Positions 15,458-22,888 of a stretch of 45,432 bases of DNA are shown one piece after another. The translations under genes and the position numbers were made by a program. Under the pieces are notes generated by a model that saw only the letters and a program-made list of their open reading frames with translations, did not search any database and was not told the origin of the DNA. The stretch's first letter is position 1. Every line of letters begins with the position of its first letter. This stretch comes from Treponema sp. UBA6988 (lineage in GTDB: Bacteria; Spirochaetota; Spirochaetia; Treponematales; Treponemataceae): NCBI GenBank assembly GCA_002448445.1, contig DJYC01000085.1:1-45432 (forward strand). Direction: 5' to 3'.

Positions 15458-18400
15458 TCAATAGGTAAAAGAAGAACCAATACCAAGCACGTATTTTTTC
15501 TCGTCGTTGAATGTGTGTGGCTGGTATCTGAATGAAAGGCTAAGCTTGTGCACTATGGAGGGGGAGGCGAGTACCCCGGTGTTTATCATCTGGTAGAAGG
15601 ATGCCGTTAGGTAAACTGCGTCTTCCATAAGGTCCCGGTCTGCTTCTTTTAATGCATCTGCAATCCTGAATATTTCCATGTTGCCGTTCAGGTGGGCAAT
15701 CCTCATCGCATATCCGCCAGTAATTGAGAACCTCTTGAAGTAAAGTGGAAAGGCGGAAATTCCCTTTTGTATTTCCGAGGCAAAGAGAACTGCTTCTGCC
15801 GAAAACTTAAAGAGGCTTGTGGAGTTGTAGCAGAGGGAAGCGGATGCTCCGACCGGAAGGTTGTATGTTAAGCCCTGCCTGCAGTCAATAGGAATGAGGT
15901 TTCCTATGCGGATTGTCGCAGACGGAAAGAGCTGGCTGTTTGAGTAGGAACTGTCTTCGTCCTTGTTCCTAAGGTACTTGTTTGCGTAGACGGTCTTAAA
16001 GCTGAATCCTGACCTGTTCCAATAGCCTGAACCCGTCTGGTGAATGTTTGAGTATTCAAGGGAAAGGGCGTTCTGCATGTTAAAGAGGCTTTGGTTGTCG
16101 GAATCCCTCATTTTTGTGGAGGCGAATATTACCGCGTTCTCATTGCCAAAAAGCGAAAAGTCGTAGTCATCGTTGCTTGTAAGCTTCTGCTTTCCGTCAA
16201 CGAGTAGGTTTCTTTCCGTTGCAGTTATGGAGCCTGTCTTTCCAACTTGCACCGTGTTGCTTACGCTTATGTTGTTGGAGAACTGCCTTATGCCGTTCTT
16301 GTCGTAGGTAAGGGCAGCTTCCTCTCCGTAGACAAAAAACTGGGTCTGCTGCATGGAGCCGCCCTGCAACCTTACCGCAAGGCCTCCGCACCCGCTGAAT
16401 ATGTCCCAGCCCGTGCTGATAGAAAGAATCTCGTTGTCCCAGGGGGTGGCGAATATGCCCATCACGCCGGGGAAGACGATTGAGTTGGAGACGGCACCGT
16501 TGTCGTCATACTGGGGAACATTGGAAAATGGCAGGACGGAAAGTTTTTTCTGGAACATGTTGCGGTAGGGCTTTGCGTCTGCAAGAAAGCTTGCAATTGC
16601 CTCTTCTTGCTGAATTGCTTCGGCTTTGCTATTGGCATCATTGTGGCGGCTTTCCTCATTCTTGCCTTTTACGGCAACAGATATTGTTTTTTCTTCTGCA
16701 TGGGTGCTTTGAAGCGGTATGCTTTTTGTATGCATTTTAAGCAGCTTGCTGTCCGTGTAGAAATGCGCACTGTAGGCCGTGCTTTCTCCAAGGCAGACCG
16801 GACTGTAGATGCCGCCAGAGACGTCTGTAGACAAAATGTATGCGCCAGAGCCTTCTATAATTCCAAGTCGGGGAAAGGTTCCCGGCATTGCAAGGCTAAA
16901 GGCAAGGCTTTCTTCCCCGGAAGGGTAGTCGCTTGTGCTAAGGCCTGAGGGTGTGCTTGTGCCGTAGTAAAAGGAAAGGTCCCTTAGTTCAACATCCTTG
17001 CCAAGTGAATATTCAATGCCCTTGCCGGCATTTTTTCCGTAGGCAAAGACGTTCCGTATTTTCCATTCAGAATCCTGCCTGCAAAGAAAGGCTATGTTCC
17101 CCCCGCTTCCTCCGCAAAGAGAGAATGGGGCTTCTCCCTTGCCAAGAAAGAGCTCCGTGTCTTCTTCAAGTTGCCCCTCTTTTATTCGGTAGGTCTTTAT
17201 ATAGCTCTTCTGACCGCAAACCTTTACAGCCGCAAGTGAGTATTCCGCCGCTTTTCCTTCTTTTGCGCCCCTTGCAATAAGCACTGTAGCGTCACGGAGG
17301 CCTGTCTCGTCCAAGCTTGTCCATTCACCTGTCTGCATGTTGTAGAGCTTAACCTTTGTCTTTATGTTCATGCTGTTGTAGCTGTAGTAGCTTAGCGCAA
17401 GGAATGCCCCGTCCGGTGAAAGCGAAATGGATGCAATCCCATTGTGGGTAAAAAGCTTCTTTGGCTTTTCAAAGGAACCGTCTTTTCTAATGGCGGAAAA
17501 GTAGACCGAAGATGTTTCGCCTTCAATGTATGCAAAGCCATTTTTGCAGGAAGCAAGGCCTGTGTACCTGTAGCCGCTTGTGTTTTTACGGTCCAGCTTC
17601 TTTGTTTCTGCCTTTCCTGACTGGCTGCTTGGGGCAGGTTTGCTGCTTTGGGCAGACTGGCTGCTTGCGGCAGACTGGGCGCCTTGGGCAGGTTTGCCGC
17701 TTTTGCCGTCCGCATTTCCGCTTTTGCCGTCCGCATTTCCGCCAGCCTTACCGGAAGCCTTGCCTGCATCCCTAAAAAAATCGCCAACAAATTCTTCTGC
17801 CAAAGGATTGCTATTTATAGAAGGAACTTGAACGCTCTGCACAAATTCCTTCCATGCCGCATTCAAATTCACACCGTAAACCTTTTGAAAGCCCCCCCGG
17901 AAGGTAATGTGAAAGTTGTTGATAATTTCCCACCAGAAGTCCGCATACTTTTGCATTCCGTATTTTTCCTGCAGCCACTGGGTAAAGGAACTTCCAAAAA
18001 TGTATGGCGTACTGCCGGCAGGGTAAATGTCCCGCGAACCAAGCACGTCTGGCCATGAAGGAAATTCCCCGCTAAGCTTTGCCTGCCTTATCGTGTGCAA
18101 AAAATACGAACTGTTAAGCCTTCCCTGTCCGCCCCGGCTTTCCTGGGCAACCGCAGCCCCTTCCTTTATCATGGACGGCGTTTCTATAAAATCTCCCCAG
18201 TAAATCATGTTGCAAAGCCTGTGCCTAAACTTGTCCGACTTCTGATTTACGGTAAGCGCATGGGTAAGCTCGTGCTCAAAAGTGGAAAGCAGTGTGTTTG
18301 AATAAAAGGAGAGGTCTTCTGTTGCCGCTGCATCAAAAAGAACTATGTGGTTGTAGCTTGCATTGCTAAAGTATGCGTTGTAAACGTCCGTGCTCTGGGT

Positions 18401-18688
18401 TATAACCACCGGCATGGCATTAAAGGGGCAGGTCATGTTCATCTGGGAACAAATCTTTTGGCAAATCAAATCTGCGCTCTGCCTAAGCTCCATCGCGCTC
18501 TGAATGCACTGCTCCGGAAAAATAATAAGAAAGTATTGGCTTTGAACCGAGCGGATGTTTGTGCCCCCGGAAAGCTGGCCGTTAATGCTAGTAACCTCTG
18601 CCTTGAGCGGGTAAAAGCTAAAAAAAGCGAGCAGCAAAAATATGGCGCTAAGTCTTCTCATAAAATGTCCAGACAGTCTTTCTTCCAT
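15458..18688 (-). CDS. secreted zinc metalloprotease with propeller-like middle and C-terminal outer-membrane beta-barrel
   Basis: A 1076-residue exported protein. After a signal peptide (hydrophobic LSAIFLLLAFFSF, cleavage likely after LKA), a gluzincin-like peptidase domain shows HELTH at about residues 139-143 and a downstream third ligand in MIKEGAA near 176. A linker of about 60 residues rich in Gly, Ser, Ala and Gln follows (NADGKSG repeated). The middle (about 360-660) has repeated strand patterns like a WD40/TolB propeller. The last 300 residues alternate aromatic strands and end in SSFTY, like an outer-membrane barrel. Substrate unknown. The start at 18688 is chosen because a promoter ends 7 nt upstream; MRRLSAIF at 18661 is the alternative. 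Confidence 0.75.
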   Translation of the reverse strand: MEERLSGHFMRRLSAIFLLLAFFSFYPLKAEVTSINGQLSGGTNIRSVQSQYFLIIFPEQCIQSAMELRQSADLICQKICSQMNMTCPFNAMPVVITQSTDVYNAYFSNASYNHIVLFDAAATEDLSFYSNTLLSTFEHELTHALTVNQKSDKFRHRLCNMIYWGDFIETPSMIKEGAAVAQESRGGQGRLNSSYFLHTIRQAKLSGEFPSWPDVLGSRDIYPAGSTPYIFGSSFTQWLQEKYGMQKYADFWWEIINNFHITFRGGFQKVYGVNLNAAWKEFVQSVQVPSINSNPLAEEFVGDFFRDAGKASGKAGGNADGKSGNADGKSGKPAQGAQSAASSQSAQSSKPAPSSQSGKAETKKLDRKNTSGYRYTGLASCKNGFAYIEGETSSVYFSAIRKDGSFEKPKKLFTHNGIASISLSPDGAFLALSYYSYNSMNIKTKVKLYNMQTGEWTSLDETGLRDATVLIARGAKEGKAAEYSLAAVKVCGQKSYIKTYRIKEGQLEEDTELFLGKGEAPFSLCGGSGGNIAFLCRQDSEWKIRNVFAYGKNAGKGIEYSLGKDVELRDLSFYYGTSTPSGLSTSDYPSGEESLAFSLAMPGTFPRLGIIEGSGAYILSTDVSGGIYSPVCLGESTAYSAHFYTDSKLLKMHTKSIPLQSTHAEEKTISVAVKGKNEESRHNDANSKAEAIQQEEAIASFLADAKPYRNMFQKKLSVLPFSNVPQYDDNGAVSNSIVFPGVMGIFATPWDNEILSISTGWDIFSGCGGLAVRLQGGSMQQTQFFVYGEEAALTYDKNGIRQFSNNISVSNTVQVGKTGSITATERNLLVDGKQKLTSNDDYDFSLFGNENAVIFASTKMRDSDNQSLFNMQNALSLEYSNIHQTGSGYWNRSGFSFKTVYANKYLRNKDEDSSYSNSQLFPSATIRIGNLIPIDCRQGLTYNLPVGASASLCYNSTSLFKFSAEAVLFASEIQKGISAFPLYFKRFSITGGYAMRIAHLNGNMEIFRIADALKEADRDLMEDAVYLTASFYQMINTGVLASPSIVHKLSLSFRYQPHTFNDEKKYVLGIGSSFTY

Positions 18689-18695
18689 ACAGAAT

Positions 18696-18724
18696 AGCAT
18701 AAAAAAAAGCCGTAAAATTCACAA
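18696..18724 (-). promoter_or_regulatory. promoter of the metalloprotease gene
   Basis: On the minus strand TTGTGA (complement of 18719-18724) and TATGCT (complement of 18696-18701) are 17 bp apart. The -10 box ends 7 nt before an ATG, so the mRNA would have no leader. The spacer is the T tract of the tRNA-Cys terminator. Confidence 0.55.
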
Positions 18725-18742
18725 GATGTAAATTCTACGGCT
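18701..18742 (-). terminator. Rho-independent terminator of tRNA-Cys
   Basis: On the minus strand AGCCGTAGAATTT pairs with AATTTTACGGCT (plus-strand arms 18708-18719 and 18730-18742), followed by eight T residues. It begins 7 nt after the tRNA and overlaps the promoter of the next gene. Confidence 0.85.
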
Positions 18743-18748
18743 CGTAGC

Positions 18749-18820
18749 AGGCGTCTAGCGGAGTCGAACCGCTTCATAGTGGTTTTGCAGACCATTCCCT
18801 TCCCACTTGGGTAAGACGCC
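18749..18820 (-). tRNA. tRNA-Cys (anticodon GCA)
   Basis: On the minus strand the 72-nt gene has acceptor GGCGTCT paired with AGACGCC, anticodon loop CTGCAAA giving GCA, T arm AGCGG-TTCGACT-CCGCT and discriminator T, which is typical of tRNA-Cys. CCA is not encoded. Confidence 0.94.
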
Positions 18821-18832
18821 ATAACGGAAATA

Positions 18833-18861
18833 AGCATAGCATTTTTTACGATTTGTGTCAA
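18833..18861 (-). promoter_or_regulatory. promoter of tRNA-Cys
   Basis: On the minus strand TTGACA (complement of 18856-18861) and TATGCT (complement of 18833-18838) with 17 bp between. Transcription would start a few bases before the tRNA. Confidence 0.78.
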
Positions 18862-18888
18862 TAAGAGGAAAAGGTTTTTGCCTATGTA

Positions 18889-18985
18889 TTTAGGAGGGGG
18901 AAGTCTCCCCCTGCGCCCGCACTTCGTTGCGTGCTACCCCCTCTGCGGGGCAATCTCTTTGCAAAGCCCCGCAACGCCCCCAAAA
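18889..18985 (+). repeat. repeat family D, copy 1
   Basis: GC-rich element opening TTTAGGAGGGGGAAGTCTCC, with CACTTCGTTGCGTGCTACC inside and CCCCGCAACGCCCCC at its end. A close inverted copy lies at 22798-22888. Confidence 0.75.
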
Positions 18986-19009
18986 TTATTTCAAGTTCGC
19001 AAATAAATT

Positions 19010-19058
19010 CGCGAGTTACGAAGTAACTCGGTAGCTCGCGTAGCGAGCGAACAACGCC
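19010..19058 (+). repeat. repeat family C, copy 1 (double hairpin)
   Basis: Two hairpins in a row: CGAGTTAC/GTAACTCG (19012-19019 with 19023-19030) and GCTCGC/GCGAGC (19034-19039 with 19043-19048). A diverged copy lies 80 bp downstream. Confidence 0.7.
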
Positions 19059-19089
19059 TGCTAAAATGAATCGTGTTAACATAGAAATC

Positions 19090-19139
19090 CCGCGAGTTAC
19101 GAATTAACTTGGTAGCTTGCGAAGCGAGCGGACAATGCC
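19090..19139 (+). repeat. repeat family C, copy 2
   Basis: Same order of blocks as copy 1 (GCGAGTTACGAA, GGTAGCTTGCGAAGCGAGCG, ACAATGCC), with arm mismatches. Both copies lie in the 600-bp gene-free stretch 18821-19421, which otherwise holds only repeats and the promoter at 19306. Confidence 0.65.
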
Positions 19140-19224
19140 CCCGAATGTCAAGTAACATTTGTTGGCGTAAAAACAGCGAGCGGCTTACGACTTTCACCTT
19201 CGGGCTCACGACTGTCATCTTCGA

Positions 19225-19241
19225 GCTTGACCCGGAGGTCT
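19225..19241 (+). repeat. 17-bp direct repeat left of the outer-membrane protein gene
   Basis: GCTTGACCCGGAGGTCT, preceded by a variable CACCTTCGGGC-type segment. An identical 17-mer lies at 20157-20173, so the pair brackets the 19422-20066 gene. Confidence 0.65.
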
Positions 19242-19305
19242 ATTTTTCCCTTGCCAAAGAAAAAAAATGGAGATAGTAGAGTTATTTTTTTTTTTGGAGA
19301 TTTTC

Positions 19306-19334
19306 TTGACTAAATGTTTTAAGTGCGTTAGATT
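19306..19334 (+). promoter_or_regulatory. promoter of the outer-membrane protein gene
   Basis: TTGACT at 19306-19311 and TAGATT at 19329-19334 with 17 bp between, preceded by a tract of more than ten T residues near 19284-19295 that could act as an UP-like or length-variable element. The leader is about 80 nt. Confidence 0.65.
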
Positions 19335-19421
19335 ATTTCAATAAACAATGGTTTTACAGGTTTCACAGTCTTTTTGGCTTGTGATTTCATCTTTTGCTTT
19401 TCTTTTTAAGGAGAATTTTTT

Positions 19422-20066
19422 ATGAAAAAATTATTGTTTGTTTTGGCTTCAGCGTTGCTTTCTGCATCTGTATTCGCAGGAGAATTCCATCTTGGAACTT
19501 ATTTTCCCGTTACAAAGTTGGATGTTGACGTGGACGATGATGCGGACGACGGAGATTTTGATGCTTCCGGCTTTGGCATTAAGTTTGACTACACCCACAT
19601 TACCGATTCAAACTTTACTTGGAAGGTAGGAACTGCAATAGGCTACACGAAATCTTCTGACATTATCGATGACGAGAAAAAAGGCGGCCTTGACTATGAT
19701 GTTGGTGCTGGCTTTGGATGGACATTCATCAACGATCCAAAGATGACGCTTTCTCTTACTGGAAATATTGGTACTCACATGCTTTATTTTTCTGTAACCG
19801 ACAGCGAGTACGAGAGTGGAATAAAAATTTCATATGATGCAAAGTCTGTTTCTTATCTTTTCTATATAGGGCCTGAAGTTACATTCTCATACCGCTTTAC
19901 GGACAAGTTTGGAGCCTATGCAGGACTTGGCATTTACTATTCCTTTGGTTCAACAAGCCTTGACTATAAAGTGTCAGGTGGCGGAATATCATATTCTGAT
20001 AACGACAGTTATACGACAACTGGCTTTATCTACATGCCAAGCCTTGGCGTAAGCTGGAAACTGTAA
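19422..20066 (+). CDS. small outer-membrane beta-barrel protein
   Basis: A 214-residue exported protein with a classic signal peptide (MKKLLFVLASALLSASVFA, cleaved before GEFHLG). Residues 35-50 are strongly acidic (VDVDDDADDGDFD). The rest is alternating beta strand rich in Gly, Tyr, Phe and Ser, with repeated aromatic girdles, and the protein ends SLGVSWKL. This fits an eight-stranded outer-membrane barrel of the OmpA/OmpX-like or spirochaete outer-membrane beta-barrel type; no enzyme motif is seen. AAGGAG is the ribosome site. The gene stands alone between 17-bp direct repeats and inside a repeat-rich region. Porin, adhesin or structural role cannot be told apart. Confidence 0.8.
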   Translation: MKKLLFVLASALLSASVFAGEFHLGTYFPVTKLDVDVDDDADDGDFDASGFGIKFDYTHITDSNFTWKVGTAIGYTKSSDIIDDEKKGGLDYDVGAGFGWTFINDPKMTLSLTGNIGTHMLYFSVTDSEYESGIKISYDAKSVSYLFYIGPEVTFSYRFTDKFGAYAGLGIYYSFGSTSLDYKVSGGGISYSDNDSYTTTGFIYMPSLGVSWKL

Positions 20067-20156
20067 CCAACACTGTTCCTGCTGTCTTGCAAACGCAGTC
20101 ACATCAGCTTGCGATGCGACTGTCACCTACGGTCTTGCGGACACTGTCACCTTCGG

Positions 20157-20173
20157 GCTTGACCCGGAGGTCT
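20157..20173 (+). repeat. 17-bp direct repeat right of the outer-membrane protein gene
   Basis: Identical to 19225-19241. The 90 bp before it repeat the same phrase with changes (GTCACCTACGGTCTTGCGGA, then GTCACCTTCGGGCTTGACCC). Confidence 0.65.
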
Positions 20174-20189
20174 TTCTTGCAAAAAGAAC

Positions 20190-20489
20190 CTACTTTAGCT
20201 TTGAAAGCCTGTCGCGCAGGGATATGTAAAGCCCCAGTACGGCGCAGGCAACGACTGTTCCAGTAATAAGGTTTCCCAAGGGTATCAGCAGGGGAAGAAT
20301 CATAAGGACTATGCTTGCCGGAAAGATTGTCCGGTAGGAAGATGTGGCTTTGGGAATTTCCTTTCCTTCATTGCGCAAGGCCTTTTTTGCCTTGGAAATC
20401 TTTTTAAGAAAAATGGCCAGCACTAAAATGTATGCCACAAGGCCCGCAAGAAAAATATAGAATACCGGCGGAAAAACATAAAGCCTCAT
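20190..20489 (-). CDS. small hypothetical membrane protein
   Basis: A 99-residue protein with an N-terminal hydrophobic helix (FYIFLAGLVAYILVLAIFL), a basic loop (KKISKAKKALRNEGKEIPKA) and a second hydrophobic hairpin (IFPASIVLMILPLLIPLGNLITGTVVACAVLGLYI). I do not recognise a family. The start at 20489 is fixed by AGGAGG 7 nt upstream; a longer frame to 20732 would run through promoter and repeat sequence and is rejected. It stands alone, with its own promoter. Confidence 0.7.
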   Translation of the reverse strand: MRLYVFPPVFYIFLAGLVAYILVLAIFLKKISKAKKALRNEGKEIPKATSSYRTIFPASIVLMILPLLIPLGNLITGTVVACAVLGLYISLRDRLSKLK

Positions 20490-20511
20490 TTGTAAGCCTC
20501 CTAGTATTTTT

Positions 20512-20540
20512 ATTCTAACTGCTGATGTTAAAAAAATCAA
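20512..20540 (-). promoter_or_regulatory. promoter of the small membrane protein gene
   Basis: On the minus strand TTGATT (complement of 20535-20540) and TAGAAT (complement of 20512-20517) with 17 bp between. A TGTTGA/TTAACA-type inverted repeat overlaps the -35 box. Confidence 0.6.
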
Positions 20541-20613
20541 CATTACGCGTACCGCAGATGTGGAAATCAAGTGCAAATCTAAAACAAACCTGGAAAGCAT
20601 TATTCTAAAACAC

Positions 20614-20744
20614 GGTAGGCTTCCATTCCCGCCGGGAACCGCGCCTAAAACCCATGGTGCGCGGTAATAGGACTTTCGCTCCCTTTGGTCGCTCCGCGCA
20701 AAATGGGTTTTCGGCACGAACCCCGGCTCCATTTCAGCCTACCT
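20614..20744. repeat. long-hairpin repeat family B, copy 1
   Basis: A 131-bp imperfect palindrome. The left arm GGTAGGCTTCCATT and later AAAACCCAT pair with ATGGGTTTT and AATGGAGCC..GCCTACC on the right. The core, near 20660-20702, is TGCGCGGTAATAGGAC, TTTCGCTCCCTTTGGTCGCT and CCGCGCA. The same core occurs at 36330-36370. The remaining gap 20490-20979 shows no gene. Confidence 0.7.
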
Positions 20745-20979
20745 ACACTTTTATCGCATAGTGCAGTTTCTGTTTTCAAACAGCACTTGGTTTCCACACT
20801 GGAGGAGAGCATAGGAAAGGATAGACGACTAGCCTACATTTATCATCTTTATAAAGAATTGAGAATTTAGATTAACACTTAATGATGACACATCAAGTAC
20901 CGCAGATGAATTTCTGGTTAGCAAAATGCGCAAGGGATTTGAATACGGTGGTAGCTTGCTGCCATGCGCCCAGAAAAAA

Positions 20980-21510
20980 TTATTTTTTGGACAAATAGAA
21001 TTCCAGCGTCTTTCGTGCAGAATCAAATGCCAGCGGCACTTTCTCCAGCTCTTCAAGATTTTGGATTTTTACCCATTCAAAAGACTGAACTTCGCTTTCC
21101 TGTCCCTTTAGCTGGTAGGAGTCTGGAAGTTTTGCCACAAAAAAGAGGTCGCAGGTTTTGTAGACTACATCCCTGTAAACGTAGGTGTTTGCAAAGGAGC
21201 AAAGGTATTCCACGCTTTTGGGCTTTACGCCGCTTTCTTCCATGCATTCACGTACGGCGGCTTCCTCTGCACTTTCCCCCGGATCAGAAAATCCTCCCGG
21301 AAATGCAAGGAATCCCTTGCGGGGCTCCTTGGCACGCCTTTCAAAAAGGAATTCTCCCTTTTCGTTTTCTATTACAAGGCCCACTGCGCTTGCCACGTTA
21401 TTGTAAAGGTCAAATTTGCAGTCAGGGCAGTACCACTTGCGGCCACCCATGAGCGTCTGAATGTTGCGCGAGCCGCATTCCGGGCAAAAGTTGAATTTGT
21501 TGTCTTTCAT
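20980..21510 (-). CDS. Nudix hydrolase with N-terminal zinc ribbon
   Basis: A 176-residue protein. The N-terminus has a zinc ribbon with CPECGS and, about 20 residues on, CPDCK. The Nudix box GGFSDPGESAEEAAVRECMEESGV is complete (GX5EX7REXXEEXGX). The ribbon-plus-Nudix layout is seen in NudC-like NADH pyrophosphatases, but the SQPWPFP motif used for NADH specificity is not visible, so the substrate (a nucleoside diphosphate derivative) is open. The start at 21510 begins the ribbon; an in-frame start at 21579 adds a proline-rich segment without homology. A TATATT lies 7 nt before the ATG and no ribosome site is seen. Confidence 0.85.
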   Translation of the reverse strand: MKDNKFNFCPECGSRNIQTLMGGRKWYCPDCKFDLYNNVASAVGLVIENEKGEFLFERRAKEPRKGFLAFPGGFSDPGESAEEAAVRECMEESGVKPKSVEYLCSFANTYVYRDVVYKTCDLFFVAKLPDSYQLKGQESEVQSFEWVKIQNLEELEKVPLAFDSARKTLEFYLSKK

Positions 21511-21618
21511 AGAGGAAAATATATCACTTTGCGGGGGAAAGGTTAAGGGCGGGGCTTGGTGTGCAGGAGGCAAGTGCAAATTCTAATTCAAGTTGTAAAT
21601 GTGGATTTAAACAAGAAG

Positions 21619-21672
21619 GCACTTCCATTCCAGGCACACAACGGTAGCAAGTTCGTGAAGTTGTGCGCGTAA
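21619..21672. repeat. partial family B element
   Basis: GAAGGCACTTCCATTCCAGG followed by a TTGTGCGCG stretch resembles the left half of the element at 41661-41813 (GAAAGCACTTCCATTCCTGG). The right arm is missing. Confidence 0.45.
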
Positions 21673-21763
21673 AAAAAAATTTGTTTTTGCCAAGCCTTTT
21701 TTGTTATATTAAAAGGGTAGGGAGTAAAAGAATATATGGAGAGCCAATCTTGCGGGGTGTTTT

Positions 21764-22597
21764 ATGGATAATATTATAGAAGGAAAAAGCTTTGACGAAG
21801 AGCGTGCGCTTTATGGGCAGCATGACCTTACCGTAAGGAACTGCCGTTTTGACGGGCCTGCAGACGGAGAGAGCGCTTTTAAGGAAGCAAGATGCATTAA
21901 GGCGGAAAAGAATTTCTACAACCTGCGTTACCCCTTCTGGCACTGCACAAATCTTGAAGTTGTTGGCGGAGAGATGACGGACAAGTGCCGGGCTGCCCTT
22001 TGGTATTCGGAAAATGTGAACATTCAGGGCCTTTCCATGCGGGGAATTAAGGCTGTCCGAGAGTGTTCCAACGTGCGCATTGAAGACTCCTACGTTGACT
22101 CCCCAGAGTTCGGCTGGTTTACGAGAGGAATGTCCATGGCAAACTGCAAGGCTAAGAGTGAATACTTTATGCTAAAGAGCTCTGGCCTTAATTTTAGCGG
22201 AGTGGAATTTTCCGGTAAGTATTCATTCCAGTATGTTACAGACAGCGTTTTTGAAAACTGCAACTTTGACACAAAGGACGCTTTTTGGCACGCAAAGAAC
22301 GTGCTTGTAAAAAACTGCACGGTAAAAGGCGAATACCTTGCCTGGTACTGTGAGAACGTTACCTTTGAAAACTGCACGATAAGCGGAACCCAGCCGCTCT
22401 GCTACTGCAAGGGTCTAAAGCTTGTAAACTGCAAGATGTATGACGCAGACCTTGCTTTTGAAAAGTCGGAAGTTCAGGCGGACATAACCACCCGCGTGGA
22501 AAGCATAAAGAACCCTCTTTCCGGCTGCATAAAAGTGGCTGGTCTTGGGACTCTTATACGCGATGACCCTAATTCTGCCGCAGAAGTTTGTGTATGA
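21764..22597 (+). CDS. DUF3737 family right-handed beta-helix protein
   Basis: A 277-residue cytosolic protein with no signal peptide. It consists of repeated short strands, each turn carrying a pattern like N-V-x-F/I-x-N-C (LTVRNCRF, NVLVKNCTVKG, NVTFENCTISG, GLKLVNCKM), which is how DUF3737 proteins look: a single-stranded right-handed beta-helix related to pectin-lyase folds. No catalytic residues can be assigned, and the function is unknown. In Firmicutes DUF3737 genes often lie beside AraC regulators; here an AraC gene follows convergently at 22881. A promoter-like TTGTTT/TATATT (21681-21710) precedes it; the ribosome site is weak (GGGGTG). Confidence 0.82.
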   Translation: MDNIIEGKSFDEERALYGQHDLTVRNCRFDGPADGESAFKEARCIKAEKNFYNLRYPFWHCTNLEVVGGEMTDKCRAALWYSENVNIQGLSMRGIKAVRECSNVRIEDSYVDSPEFGWFTRGMSMANCKAKSEYFMLKSSGLNFSGVEFSGKYSFQYVTDSVFENCNFDTKDAFWHAKNVLVKNCTVKGEYLAWYCENVTFENCTISGTQPLCYCKGLKLVNCKMYDADLAFEKSEVQADITTRVESIKNPLSGCIKVAGLGTLIRDDPNSAAEVCV

Positions 22598-22685
22598 CTG
22601 CTGTCATTTCTGGCTCCGACCCGGAATCTGTGTAAAGTGTATGCGGGACCTTTGTTTTAGAACATGCATTTCGTATGGGGACAGA

Positions 22686-22704
22686 CCCTGAAACGAGTTC
22701 AGGG
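22686..22704. repeat. CCCTGAA/TTCAGGG hairpin
   Basis: CCCTGAA (22686-22692) pairs with TTCAGGG (22698-22704) within a GACAGACCCTGAA..TTCAGGGTGACAGG context. The same stem words occur at 33592-33645. It may end the DUF3737 transcript. Confidence 0.5.
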
Positions 22705-22740
22705 TGACAGGTCTTCGCTAGGGTGGCGGTACTCACTTTG

Positions 22741-22770
22741 CGAACTCTCCGAGTTATTTTGTAACTCGCA
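22741..22770 (-). repeat. repeat family C, copy 3 (partial)
   Basis: CGAGTTA/TAACTCG hairpin (22750-22756 with 22762-22768). On the minus strand it is preceded by TTTGTTGGCATAAAAAAC, matching TTTGTTGGCGTAAAAAC at 19158, so the D and C blocks recur together in inverted orientation. Confidence 0.6.
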
Positions 22771-22797
22771 GTTTTTTATGCCAACAAATATTTCTTG

Positions 22798-22888
22798 GTT
22801 TTTCGGGGGCGTTGCGGGGGTGTCCCCCGCAGAGGGGTAGCACGCAACGAAGTGCGGGCGCAGGGGGAGACTTCCCCCACCTAAATGC
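22798..22888 (-). repeat. repeat family D, copy 2
   Basis: Inverted relative to copy 1: on the minus strand it opens TTTAGGTGGGGGAAGTCTCC and contains the same CACTTCGTTGCGTGCTACC. It slightly overlaps the 3' end of the AraC gene, whose stop codon lies inside it. The gap 22598-22880 holds only repeats. Confidence 0.75.

Noticed and set aside
19010..19139. Possible CRISPR array from two similar 50-bp repeats 80 bp apart
   Set aside because: Only two diverged copies, each made of internal hairpins, no further regularly spaced units and no cas gene nearby.
20490..20732. N-terminal extension of the small membrane protein
   Set aside because: The added part crosses the promoter and repeat B; the ATG at 20489 has an AGGAGG site.
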